Shown piece after piece: positions 9,844 to 17,879 of a stretch of 64,000 nt of DNA. Origin of the DNA: Pseudonocardia kujensis (lineage in GTDB: Bacteria > Actinomycetota > Actinomycetes > Mycobacteriales > Pseudonocardiaceae); NCBI RefSeq assembly GCF_021283305.1, contig NZ_JAJSOK010000012.1:1-64000 (forward strand), read 5' to 3'. The translations under genes were made by a program, and so were the position numbers. Numbering within the stretch: the first letter of the stretch is position 1; each line of letters starts with the position of its first letter. The notes under the pieces were generated by a model, which was not told the DNA's origin, did not search any database, and worked only from the letters and a program-made list of their open reading frames with translations.

Positions 9844-10688
9844 GGCCGGGCGCCGCGCGGGTCCGGGTCGGTCGCCATGGTGAAGGCGTCGCCGTAGACC
9901 GACCACGAGAACGGGGTGGTCAAGCCGAGGTTCCCGGAGTCGAGGAGCCGGCCGAACATCGCGACCCGCCCGTCCGGTGGGTTGTCGCCCCACTCGGTCA
10001 GCACGGCGGAACGGCGGCCGAGGAAGGCGGCCAACCACACCGCCTCCGCGCCGCCGTCGACGGGCCGGGCGCCGGGTGTGCGGGACCGGATGTCGGTGAA
10101 CGAGCCGTCGCCGGATCCGGCCTCGCCCGGTCCGTGATTGACGAGCGTGTCGTAGTAGAGCGCCCGGCCGAGCGGGCCGAGCCCGTCGGCGACCGCGGCC
10201 TCGAGGGCCGGGCGCCAGTAGACCTCGTCGCGGAGGTCCCGCTGGCACCGGCGGAACACCGGGTCGGTGCGCGCCGCCTGCACCCATGCGGTCAGGAAGG
10301 CCGGCCCGAGATGCCGGTCGGCGGCGACCGACGCGCCGGCGCCGTCGCGGCCGTAGGCGGCCTGGTCGACGGTCTCCCCGAACTCCGCGCACGCGCGCAG
10401 CCCGGGCAGGTACGGCGCCAGCGGGTTGCCGGTGGGCCGCGCGCCGGCGTAGCGCTCGACGAGCTCGAGCATGTCCGATGTCGCGGTGGTGAAGCCGACG
10501 AGGCCGCCGGTGTAGCCGCGACCGTCCCGGATGTCCTCGACGTACTCGTACTGGTCCCACCAGGCGACCGTCGAGTTCTCCGCGGTGGACGTCAGCCGGA
10601 AGGCCTTCTCGCGGACGACCGCGTCCCCGGCGGCCGGCTGCCCGGCGGCCGGGTCGCCGCCGCGCCCGAAGAGCCGTGACCAGCGCAC
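9840..10688 (-). CDS. GH46-family chitosanase-like protein, no visible signal peptide
   Basis: The 282-residue product matches glycoside hydrolase family 46. The signature runs STAENSTVAWWDQYEYVED, then IRDGRGYTGGLVGFTTATSD. The two catalytic acids of the family map to E37 and D55, 18 residues apart as in the Streptomyces N174 enzyme. Conserved C-terminal text is MFGRLLDSGNLGLTTPFSWS. GH46 enzymes hydrolyse chitosan outside the cell, yet this protein starts VRWSRLFGRGGDPAAG with no hydrophobic leader and no Tat motif. It may have lost its leader, use a non-classical route, or act inside the cell. It lies downstream of a small gene on the same strand. Confidence 0.85.
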   Translation of the reverse strand: MRWSRLFGRGGDPAAGQPAAGDAVVREKAFRLTSTAENSTVAWWDQYEYVEDIRDGRGYTGGLVGFTTATSDMLELVERYAGARPTGNPLAPYLPGLRACAEFGETVDQAAYGRDGAGASVAADRHLGPAFLTAWVQAARTDPVFRRCQRDLRDEVYWRPALEAAVADGLGPLGRALYYDTLVNHGPGEAGSGDGSFTDIRSRTPGARPVDGGAEAVWLAAFLGRRSAVLTEWGDNPPDGRVAMFGRLLDSGNLGLTTPFSWSVYGDAFTMATDPDPRGARP

Positions 10689-10705
10689 GACCGCGTCCCG
10701 CCGCC

Positions 10706-11068
10706 CTACAGGCCCACCGAGCGGCGGATCTCCTCGAGCCTGTCCTTGGCCTTCTGCTCCCGCTCGGCGAACCGTTCGTCGGCCGTGCGGACGGCCTCGC
10801 TGTCGCCGGTGAGCTCCTGCCAGCCCGCGGCGGTCGCGGCGCGGCCCTCGATCTTGTCCCGGACGTAGTCGAGCGTGGGCACGCCCTGGTCGGTGTAGCC
10901 CGTGGCGGGCGGGGTGCCGGGTGCGGGCGGGGCGACGGGCACCGGCGCGGACCCGGTCTCCTCGGTCTCGACGATCTCCGCGTCGATCGGCTCGTCGGCC
11001 GCCTGCGGGGCGGCGGATCCGGCGGGTCCGGCGGGTTGGGCGGGGCGTGGGTCGTCGGGCCGGGTCAT
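10706..11068 (-). CDS. Conserved hypothetical protein, Pro/Ala-rich with charged helical C-terminus
   Basis: The product is 120 residues. The first 60 are low-complexity Pro/Ala with an acidic patch (DEPIDAEIVETEETG). The last 60 are likely helical and charged (PTLDYVRDKIEGRAATAAGW, then FAEREQKAKDRLEEIRRS), resembling small actinobacterial proteins of unknown function. A good ribosome site, AGGAGG, precedes the ATG. It has no signal peptide and no membrane segment. It lies 17 bases upstream of the chitosanase-like gene and is probably co-transcribed with it. Confidence 0.65.
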   Translation of the reverse strand: MTRPDDPRPAQPAGPAGSAAPQAADEPIDAEIVETEETGSAPVPVAPPAPGTPPATGYTDQGVPTLDYVRDKIEGRAATAAGWQELTGDSEAVRTADERFAEREQKAKDRLEEIRRSVGL

Positions 11069-11190
11069 GTCGGTGCCTCCTGTCCGCGTCGTCCGTCCGC
11101 GGTGGAGCCCACGCTACGCGGCCCGCCGGCCCGTCGGATCCGGGTCGACCCCGATCCCGGGCCGGGGGCGGGGGAGGACATCCTTCGGGG

Positions 11191-11550
11191 GTGACGCGTG
11201 CGGTGCGGGAACTGGTGGTGGTCTACGACGTCGCCTGCCCGCACTGCTCCCGCATCGCCCGCGAGCTGCCGGACTGCGTGACCGTGAGGGTCAGGGTGCG
11301 GCCCTGCAGCGAGCCGCGGCTGGCGGAGATCTACCCCAACCTGCCCGCGGCGGTCGCGGGCTGTCGCACCCCGGCCGTCGGGGTGCTGCGCACCGACGGG
11401 CAGGTGCGCTGGTGGACCGGCATGTCCGGGGCCGTCGGGATCCTGCCCGTCCTGCGACCGGGCGAGCTGCGCCGCGCCGTGGGGCTGCTGCGCACGGCGC
11501 TGCGGACGCGGCGCCGTGCCCGGGAGCCCGACGGGCCCGGCGAACCGTGA
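11191..11550 (+). CDS. Small thioredoxin-fold-like protein with CPHC motif
   Basis: The 119-residue product starts with GTG at 11191 after a GGGGAGG ribosome site. The N-terminus reads ELVVVYDVACPHCSRIAREL, a beta strand followed by a CxxC pair as in thioredoxin and glutaredoxin-like proteins. The later strand PAVGVLRTDGQVRWWTG could be the cis-proline region. It is probably a cytoplasmic thiol-disulfide protein or a metal-binding relative; the substrate cannot be deduced. It diverges from the 10706-11068 gene. Confidence 0.6.
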   Translation: MTRAVRELVVVYDVACPHCSRIARELPDCVTVRVRVRPCSEPRLAEIYPNLPAAVAGCRTPAVGVLRTDGQVRWWTGMSGAVGILPVLRPGELRRAVGLLRTALRTRRRAREPDGPGEP

Positions 11551-11665
11551 CGGAACGGCACCCCCACGACGGGACACCACCGCGGCCCAGGGGCGCCGCG
11601 ACACCCCCGCCCCGTTCGCCGCGGGTGATCGCGAACCGTGGGTGCCGGGCACTAGCGTGGTCGAC

Positions 11666-13663
11666 GTGACCTCCGCGCCCGCCGCCTCGCCGACCCCGGG
11701 CCACGACGGCCCGCCCGCCGTCCTGCCCTTCGGCTCCTGGCCGACCCCGATCACGTCCGAGCTCGTCGTCGAGGCCTCGGTGCGGCTGTCGGGCGCGCGG
11801 ACGGACGGCGACGCGGTGATCTGGGCGGAGTCGCGGCCCACCGAGGGCGGTCGCACCCAGCTGGTCCGTCGCGCCCCCGACGGGAGCACCACCGACCTGC
11901 TGCCCGAGGGGTTCGACGCGCGCACCGGCGTCCACGAGTACGGCGGCGGCGCCTGGTGGGTGCGGGACGGGGTCGTCTGGTTCGCCAACTGGACCGACCA
12001 GCGGCTGTACCGGCTCGCCCCCGGCGGCGCGCCGGAACCGCTCACCCCCGAGCCGGCCTTCCCGCGGGCCGACCGCTACGCGGACGGGTTCGTCACGCGG
12101 GACGGCGCCGCGATCCTGGCGATCCGCGAGCGTCACGCGCCGGAGGGCGGCGCCGCGGCGGTCCGCAACGAGATCGTCCGGCTGGCGGCGGACCGGCCGT
12201 CGGAGCCCGAGGTCCTGGTCACCGGGCCGGACTTCGTGACCAGCCCGCGCCTGTCGCCCGACGGCGTGCGCCTGGTGTGGATCCAGTGGGACCACCCGTC
12301 CATGCCGTGGGACGACACGGTCCTGATGGGGCGCAACCTCGAGACCGGCGACGAGGCGGTCATCGCCGGCGGGCCGGGGGAGTCGGTCTCCGAGCCGCGC
12401 TGGCAGGCCGACGGCTCGCTGTGGTTCCTCTCCGACCGCACCGGCTGGTGGAACCTCTACCGCTGGCTGCCCGGGCACGACATCGAGCCGGTCGTGGTGC
12501 TCGACGCCGAGATCGGCGTCCCCGGCTGGCAGCTCGGCACCGCGCGCTACGCCGTGCTGCCGGGCGGGCGGGTCGTGTTCGCACGCTGGAGCAAGGGCTA
12601 CGACGGGTTGGCCGTCCGGGAGCCGGACGGGGAGTTCACCGAGCTCGACCTGCCCTTCTCGGCCGTCGCCTCGGTGGTGCCGTACGGGGTCGGGAGCGTG
12701 CTCGTCGTCGCCGGGACGCCCACCGAGGAGCCCGGAGTGCACGTCGTGAGCATCGACGGCGACCTGGAGGCGCTGCACGCGCCTCGCGAGCTCGGCGTCG
12801 ACGACGGCTTCCTCTCCGTCCCCGAGTCGATCTCCTTCCCGTCGGTGGACGGCGAGGGGGCACCGCGGACCGCGCACGCGCTCTACTACCCACCGGCCAA
12901 CCCCGACGTCGCCGCGCCGGAGGGTGCCCTGCCCCCGCTGCTCGTCGTGATCCACGGCGGGCCGACCGCCGCGGCCGTGCCGGTGCTGTCGGTGGGCGTG
13001 CAGTACTGGACCAGCCGCGGGTTCGGCGTGGTCGACGTCAACTACGGCGGCTCCACCGGCTTCGGCCGCGCCTACCGGGAGCAGCTCAAGGGCGCGTGGG
13101 GGATCGTCGACGTCGCGGACTGCCTGGCCGCCGCGCGGTACCTCGCCGCGACGGGGCGGGTCGACGGCGACCGGCTGGCGATCCGCGGCGGCTCGGCCGG
13201 CGGGTACACCACCCTTGCCGCGCTCGCCCGCGAGGACACCCCCTTCTCCGCGGGGGCGGACCATTTCGGCGTCGCCGACCTGGAGGCGCTTGCGGCGGAC
13301 ACGCACAAGTTCGAGAGCCGCTACCTCGACGGGCTGGTGGGGCCGTACCCCGCGGCCCGGGAGGTGTACGTGGAGCGCTCGCCGATCCGGCACGTCGAGC
13401 TGTTCCACACCCCGCTGATCGTGCTGCAGGGCGCGGAGGACGCGATCGTCCCGCCGAACCAGTCGGAGGCGATCGTCGACGCCCTCCGCGCGCGCCACGT
13501 GCCCGTGGCCTACCTGCTGTTCCCGGGGGAGCAGCACGGCTTCCGGCGCTCGGAGAACATCCGCCGCGCCCTCGACGCCGAGCTGAGCTTCTACGCGCAG
13601 GTGTTCGGCTTCCCGCTGCCCGAGGCCGAGGGGATCGAGCCGGTGCGGGTGGAGAACCTCTGA
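11666..13663 (+). CDS. S9-family serine peptidase (acylaminoacyl-peptidase / prolyl oligopeptidase type)
   Basis: From the GTG at 11666 the product is 665 residues. The N-terminal half is a beta-propeller with repeated D-G turns (PEVLVTGPDFVTSPRLSPDG). The C-terminal alpha/beta-hydrolase domain carries a serine nucleophile S510 (RGGSAGGYTT), D592 (GAEDAIVPP) and H624 (GEQHGF). Family members cleave short or N-acylated peptides in the cytoplasm; there is no signal peptide. The start follows an ACTAGCGT-like -10 by a few bases, suggesting a leaderless message. A longer in-frame start at 11516 overlaps the preceding gene and is less likely. Confidence 0.9.
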   Translation: MTSAPAASPTPGHDGPPAVLPFGSWPTPITSELVVEASVRLSGARTDGDAVIWAESRPTEGGRTQLVRRAPDGSTTDLLPEGFDARTGVHEYGGGAWWVRDGVVWFANWTDQRLYRLAPGGAPEPLTPEPAFPRADRYADGFVTRDGAAILAIRERHAPEGGAAAVRNEIVRLAADRPSEPEVLVTGPDFVTSPRLSPDGVRLVWIQWDHPSMPWDDTVLMGRNLETGDEAVIAGGPGESVSEPRWQADGSLWFLSDRTGWWNLYRWLPGHDIEPVVVLDAEIGVPGWQLGTARYAVLPGGRVVFARWSKGYDGLAVREPDGEFTELDLPFSAVASVVPYGVGSVLVVAGTPTEEPGVHVVSIDGDLEALHAPRELGVDDGFLSVPESISFPSVDGEGAPRTAHALYYPPANPDVAAPEGALPPLLVVIHGGPTAAAVPVLSVGVQYWTSRGFGVVDVNYGGSTGFGRAYREQLKGAWGIVDVADCLAAARYLAATGRVDGDRLAIRGGSAGGYTTLAALAREDTPFSAGADHFGVADLEALAADTHKFESRYLDGLVGPYPAAREVYVERSPIRHVELFHTPLIVLQGAEDAIVPPNQSEAIVDALRARHVPVAYLLFPGEQHGFRRSENIRRALDAELSFYAQVFGFPLPEAEGIEPVRVENL

Positions 13664-13673
13664 CGGGTCCTGA

Positions 13674-13699
13674 CGCGGCGGCCTCACAGTGTCGCCGCG
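13674..13699. terminator. Hairpin between the S9 peptidase and gluD ends
   Basis: CGCGGCG pairs with CGCCGCG across a 12-base loop in the 20-bp convergent gap, reaching into the 3-prime end of gluD. It is a short stem and only a possible terminator. Confidence 0.35.
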
Positions 13700-14556
13700 T
13701 ACTCCTCCTCGCGCTCCGCCTCGTCGGCCGCCGCCGCACCGCCCCGCGGGCTCCTGCGCAGCCGCTTCTCCAGCAGCTTGGACAGCCCCGACAGGATCAG
13801 GCACATCGCGATGTAGATGACCGCGACCACCATCGCGACCTGCAGGATCGGGGCCCCGAGCTGGCCCTGGCTGCCGAGGAAGCGCGCCTGGTAGAGCAGC
13901 TCCTGGTACAGGATGATGAAGCCGAGCGCGGTGTCCTTGAGGACCACGACGAGCTGGCTGAGGATCGTCGGCAGCATCGCGCGCAGCGCCTGCGGCAGCA
14001 GCACGTTCGTCATGACCTGCGTCTTGCGCATGCCCAGCGCGTAGGCCGCCTCCGACTGCCCGCGCGGCAGCGCGCGCACGCCCGCCCGGAACACCTCGGC
14101 GAGCACCGAGCCGTTGTAGAGCATCAGGCCGAGCACCACGGCCCAGTAGGCCGAGATGTTCACGCCGAGACCGCGCGAGACGCCGAAGAACAGGATGAAG
14201 ATCAGCACCAGCAGCGGGACGGCGCGGAAGAACTCCACGATCGTCGTCGAGAGCCGGCTGACCCACCGGTGGTCGGACATCCGGCCGGCCGCGAAGACCG
14301 CCCCGAACAGCAGTGACAGCACCGCGGCCGCGGCGAACGCCTTCAGCGTGTTCCCCAGCGCGCCGAGCAGCAGGTACTGGATGTTGACGTAGGTGATCCA
14401 GCTCCACAGGCGCGCGTCGAACTGCCCGGTGACCGCGAAGCGGTAGACCACGAACCCGATGATCCCCAGCACGACGACGGTGCCGACGACGCCGAGCAGC
14501 ATGTTGCGGGCCCGGGCCCGGGGCCCGGGGATGTCGTAGAGGACGGCGGCGGTCAC
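13684..14556 (-). CDS. gluD: Polar amino-acid (glutamate-type) ABC transporter permease, GluD-like
   Basis: The 290-residue inner-membrane permease has a long first membrane segment (MLLGVVGTVVVLGIIGFVVY) and the HisMQ-type core. The EAA loop that contacts the ATPase reads AGVRALPRGQSEAAYALGMR. The tail is acidic and charged (DEAEREEEYAATL). With GluC it forms the membrane channel of a glutamate/glutamine-type importer as in Corynebacterium gluABCD. The GTG start at 14556 overlaps the stop of a short upstream reading frame (GTGA), so translation is probably coupled to it. Confidence 0.9.
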   Translation of the reverse strand: MTAAVLYDIPGPRARARNMLLGVVGTVVVLGIIGFVVYRFAVTGQFDARLWSWITYVNIQYLLLGALGNTLKAFAAAAVLSLLFGAVFAAGRMSDHRWVSRLSTTIVEFFRAVPLLVLIFILFFGVSRGLGVNISAYWAVVLGLMLYNGSVLAEVFRAGVRALPRGQSEAAYALGMRKTQVMTNVLLPQALRAMLPTILSQLVVVLKDTALGFIILYQELLYQARFLGSQGQLGAPILQVAMVVAVIYIAMCLILSGLSKLLEKRLRRSPRGGAAAADEAEREEEYAATL

Positions 14557-14678
14557 GAGGCGCTCCCGGTGTGCGGCGCGGACGGGGCGGGGCGGGGTCG
14601 GCTCATCGCGCGGGGACGCGGCGCGCTCGTCGCGCGGGGTCGCGGCGCGCTCGTCGCGCTGGGTCGACGCGCGCTCAT
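14553..14678 (-). CDS. Possible 41-residue repeat-built ORF bridging gluC and gluD
   Basis: The ATG at 14676-14678 overlaps the gluC stop (ATGA), and the stop at 14553-14555 overlaps the gluD start (GTGA). Between them runs a 24-bp tandem repeat encoding 8-residue units rich in Arg, Pro, Ser and Ala (SAPRPRAT). The peptide resembles no known protein. Because the period is a multiple of three, ribosomes leaving gluC could translate straight through to gluD. The likely role is translational coupling rather than a functional peptide. Expression is not proven. Confidence 0.4.
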   Translation of the reverse strand: MSARRPSATSAPRPRATSAPRPRAMSRPRPAPSAPHTGSAS

Positions 14679-14690
14679 CGCGCGGTGCTC
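14599..14690. repeat. 24-bp tandem repeat between gluC and gluD
   Basis: Four units of 24 bp start CTCATCGCGCGG, CTCGTCGCGCGG, CTCGTCGCGCTG and CTCATCGCGCGG; the last is partial and includes the gluC stop. The core is nearly all G+C. The units keep one frame open on the minus strand, as described for the bridging ORF. Confidence 0.65.
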
Positions 14691-15331
14691 CAGCGCCGGT
14701 CCAGGTTCCGCTGCAGCAGCGTCAGCGGCACGACCAGGATGAGGAAGCCGACGGCGACCCACAGCAGGCCGACGAAGACGTTGGCACCGCGCTCCGACAG
14801 CGCCTGGTAGATCCCGCCGGCCTCGGTGACCGAGAAGCCCGCGGCGATCGTGGTGTTCTTGAGCAGCGCGATCTGGATGTTGGCCAGCGGCGGGACGACG
14901 TTGCGCACCGCCTGCGGCAGCACGACCTGCGACAGCGTCTGGTTGAAGGTGAAGCCCAGGGCGCGGGAGGCCTCGGCCTGCCCGACCGGCACCGTGTTGA
15001 CGCCGGACCGGATGACCTCGCAGACGAAGGCGGCCGTGTAGAGGATCAGGCCGATGCAGGCGCGGGTGAAGTAGGAGAGGTCGTAGATCTCCAGCCTCGG
15101 GTACGCGAAGGCGAAGAAGAAGATCACCAGCGTGAGCGGGGTGTTGCGCAGGATGTTGACGTACACCGTGCCGAACGCCCGCAGGATCGGCACGGGACTG
15201 ACGCGCATCGCCGCCAGGATCGCCCCGAGGATCAGCGAGCCGATCGCCGACACGACGAACAGCTCGATGGTGCCGAGGAAGCCCCGGGCGTAGAGGTCGA
15301 TGTTGTCCAGCAGGACGTTCACGGGGCCCAC
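14675..15331 (-). CDS. gluC: Polar amino-acid (glutamate-type) ABC transporter permease, GluC-like
   Basis: The 218-residue permease has about five membrane segments (SAIGSLILGAILAAMRVSPV first) and the EAA loop SGVNTVPVGQAEASRALGF. It is shorter than GluD and lacks its N-terminal extension, the usual difference between the two partners. It starts with GTG 77 bases after the binding-protein gene. Its stop is embedded in the repeat that leads into gluD. Together they import an acidic or polar amino acid. Confidence 0.9.
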   Translation of the reverse strand: MGPVNVLLDNIDLYARGFLGTIELFVVSAIGSLILGAILAAMRVSPVPILRAFGTVYVNILRNTPLTLVIFFFAFAYPRLEIYDLSYFTRACIGLILYTAAFVCEVIRSGVNTVPVGQAEASRALGFTFNQTLSQVVLPQAVRNVVPPLANIQIALLKNTTIAAGFSVTEAGGIYQALSERGANVFVGLLWVAVGFLILVVPLTLLQRNLDRRWSTAR

Positions 15332-15408
15332 CCCTTTCCGGCGGAGCTCTCGGACGGAAGCCGCCGGCCGGGGCGGGCCTGGTCAGGTCCCGCCCCGGCC
15401 GGATCGGG

Positions 15409-16302
15409 TCAGTACCGCTGCAGCGCGGGCGGCGAGGCCGGCGAGCCGGACTTGCCGAGGGTGTTGTCGTAGATCTTCTGCCAGGTGCCGTCGTCGTAGG
15501 CGGTCTGCAGGATGTCGTTGATCTTGTTGCGCAGGGCGGCGTCGTCGTGGTTCAGCCCGATGCCGTACGGCTCGGTCGAGAAGGTCTCACCGACGACCTT
15601 GAGCTTGTCGGGCTGCTGCGCGGCGTAGCCCTTGAGGATCGCGTCGTCCGTGGTGACGGCGTCGACCTGCTTGGACAGCAGCTGGTCCACGCACTGCGTG
15701 TAGGTCTGGAACTCGACGATGTTCTCCGGCTCGGTCAGGCCCTGGTCCCGGACCCGCTGGATCGGCGTCGAGCCGGTCACCGAGCAGACCTTCTTGCCCT
15801 TGAGGGTGTCCTTGCCGGTGATCGCGGTCTCGTCGGCGCGGACGAGCAGGCCCTGCCCGGCGACGAAGTACGGGCCGGCGAACGACACGCGCTTCTTGCG
15901 GGCGTCGTTGATCGTGTAGGTGCCGACGTAGTAGTCGACCTCGCCGCGGGAGATCGCGTCCTCGCGGGCCGCGGACGGCACCGTCTTGTAGTCGATCTTG
16001 TCCGTGCCGAAGCCGAGCTTCGCGGCGACGAGCCGGGCGATCTCGATGTCGAAGCCGGAGTACTCGCCCGTGGTGGCGTCCTTGAAGCCCAGGCCGGGCT
16101 GGTCGTCCTTCACGCCGATGACGACGCGGCCACGCTGCTGCATGGCGGCGAACGTCGCCGAGTCGGGGACCTGGACTCCTGCCGCCGGGGCCTCGGAGAC
16201 CACGGGACCGCCGGAGGAGCCGCCGGGGCTCCCCGACTGTCCGCAGGCGGTCAGGGTGAGGGCGGCCGCGGCCAGCCCCACCACGAGGGCACGCAACTTC
16301 AT
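15409..16302 (-). CDS. gluB: Glutamate-type ABC transporter substrate-binding lipoprotein, GluB-like
   Basis: The 297-residue protein has a lipoprotein signal MKLRALVVGLAAAALTLTAC (lipobox LTAC, C20), then a Gly/Ser linker. The family 3 solute-binding fold follows, with FAAMQQRGRVVIGVKDDQPG, YSGFDIEIARLVAAKLGF and VDYYVGTYTINDARKKRVSF. These are signature blocks of the glutamate/glutamine/aspartate binding group. It is anchored on the outer face of the membrane and feeds GluC-GluD. It lies between the ATPase and permease genes in the Corynebacterium gluABCD order. Confidence 0.93.
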   Translation of the reverse strand: MKLRALVVGLAAAALTLTACGQSGSPGGSSGGPVVSEAPAAGVQVPDSATFAAMQQRGRVVIGVKDDQPGLGFKDATTGEYSGFDIEIARLVAAKLGFGTDKIDYKTVPSAAREDAISRGEVDYYVGTYTINDARKKRVSFAGPYFVAGQGLLVRADETAITGKDTLKGKKVCSVTGSTPIQRVRDQGLTEPENIVEFQTYTQCVDQLLSKQVDAVTTDDAILKGYAAQQPDKLKVVGETFSTEPYGIGLNHDDAALRNKINDILQTAYDDGTWQKIYDNTLGKSGSPASPPALQRY

Positions 16303-16332
16303 CGGAACTCCTGTCGTTCGAGGGGAGCGGCG

Positions 16333-17076
16333 TCAGTGGGTGAGGATCTTCCCGAGGAAGTCCTTGGCGCGGTCGCTCGACGGGTTGGTGAAGAAGTCGT
16401 CGGGGGTGGAGTCCTCGACGATCTCGCCGTCGGCCATGAAGACCACGCGGTGCGCGGCGCGGCGGGCGAAGCCCATCTCGTGGGTGACCACGAGCATCGT
16501 CATGCCGTCCTTGGCGAGACCGGTCATGACGTCGAGGACCTCCTGGACCATCTCGGGGTCCAGCGCGGAGGTCGGCTCGTCGAACAGCATGACCTTCGGG
16601 TCCATCGCGAGCGCGCGGGCGATCGCCACGCGCTGCTGCTGGCCGCCGGAGAGCTGCGCCGGGTACTTGTCCTTCTGGTTCGCGATGCCGACGCGCTCGA
16701 GCAGCCGGACCGCGTTCTTCTCGGCGGCCGCCTTGTCCTGCTTGCGCACCTTCAGCGGCGCGAGCATGACGTTCTCGAGCACGGTCTTGTGCGCGAACAG
16801 GTTGAAGCTCTGGAACACCATCCCGACGTCGGCCCGCAGGCCGGCGAGCGCCTTGCCCTCGGCGGGCAGCGCGCGGCCGTCGAGCTCGATGGTGCCGGAG
16901 TCGACCGGCTCCAGCCGGTTGATCGTGCGGCACAGTGTGGACTTGCCGGAGCCCGAGGGGCCCAGCACGACCACCACCTGACCGCGCTCGACCTCCAGGT
17001 TGATGTCCTTGAGCACGTGCAGCTCGCCGAAGTGCTTGTCCACCGCGGCCATGCGGATCATGGGGGTGTCGGTCAC
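16333..17076 (-). CDS. gluA: Glutamate-type ABC transporter ATP-binding protein, GluA-like
   Basis: The 247-residue ATPase has a Walker A motif ([17 protein letters not shown]), a signature ([15 protein letters not shown]), Walker B ([13 protein letters not shown]) and an H-loop ([11 protein letters not shown]). Its closest class is the GlnQ/GluA ATPases for polar amino acids. The GTG at 17076 is favoured because GGAGG lies six bases upstream; longer in-frame starts extend into the promoter. It is the first gene of the operon and diverges from a response regulator, which may control it. Confidence 0.93.
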   Translation of the reverse strand: MTDTPMIRMAAVDKHFGELHVLKDINLEVERGQVVVVLGPSGSGKSTLCRTINRLEPVDSGTIELDGRALPAEGKALAGLRADVGMVFQSFNLFAHKTVLENVMLAPLKVRKQDKAAAEKNAVRLLERVGIANQKDKYPAQLSGGQQQRVAIARALAMDPKVMLFDEPTSALDPEMVQEVLDVMTGLAKDGMTMLVVTHEMGFARRAAHRVVFMADGEIVEDSTPDDFFTNPSSDRAKDFLGKILTH

Positions 17077-17186
17077 GGTCGGCCTCCAGGCATGGCGGGA
17101 CGCTAGGACGATTCGGACAGGCGAGTCCACCACCTTGGGCAACCTTTAGGGTCTCTATCCAGTAACGACCCTCGGAGGGGAACCGC

Positions 17187-17852
17187 GTGCACATTCTGCT
17201 CGTGGAGGACGATGATCGCGTGGCGGCGGCGCTGCGCCCCGCCCTGCACCGGCACGGGATGACCACCACGCGGCTCGAACGCGGCCGTGGGGCGGTCGAC
17301 CACCTGGCCGGTGTCGACGTCGTTCTCCTCGACCTCGGCCTGCCCGACGCCGACGGGGTCGACGTCTGCCGGGCGATCCGGCAGGCGAGTGACGTCCCCG
17401 TCATCGTGGTGACTGCACGGGGGGACGTCGAGGACAGGATCGTCGGCCTGCACTCCGGCGCCGACGACTACGTGGTCAAGCCCTACGACGTCGGCGAGCT
17501 GGTGGCGCGGATCCACGCCGTGCAGCGCCGCCGCGGCCCGAGCGAGGCCGAGCCCGCCGACCGGGTCGTCACGACGGACGACGGCGTGGCGATCGACCTC
17601 GGCCGGCACACCGTGACCGTCGACGGCACCGAGGTCACGTTGACCCGCAAGGAGTTCCAGGTGCTCGCGCTGCTCGCGGCCGCGCGCGGCACCGTCTGCA
17701 CCCGCACCCGGATCGTCGCCGAGGTGTGGGGGCGGAGCTGGCCGGGCGCGAACCGGACCCTCGACGTGCACGTGGCGACCCTGCGCACCAAGCTCGGCCG
17801 GCCCGAGCTGGTCCAGACGGTGCGCGGCGTCGGGTACCGGCTCGGCGGCTGA
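17187..17852 (+). CDS. OmpR-family response regulator
   Basis: The 221-residue protein has a receiver domain at residues 1-115: acidic pocket EDD at 7-9, phospho-acceptor D49 in VVLLDLGLPD, and the lysine in YVVKPYDVGEL. A winged-helix DNA-binding domain follows (VTLTRKEFQVLALLAAARG, then TLRTKLGRPELVQTVRGVGYRL). It starts with GTG at 17187 after a GGAGG site. It forms a pair with the histidine kinase 27 bases downstream. Its divergence from gluA makes that operon a candidate target; the acyltransferase fusion gene downstream is another. Confidence 0.93.
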   Translation: MHILLVEDDDRVAAALRPALHRHGMTTTRLERGRGAVDHLAGVDVVLLDLGLPDADGVDVCRAIRQASDVPVIVVTARGDVEDRIVGLHSGADDYVVKPYDVGELVARIHAVQRRRGPSEAEPADRVVTTDDGVAIDLGRHTVTVDGTEVTLTRKEFQVLALLAAARGTVCTRTRIVAEVWGRSWPGANRTLDVHVATLRTKLGRPELVQTVRGVGYRLGG

Positions 17853-17879
17853 GCGGGCCGGGGAGCGGGGGGCCGAGAC

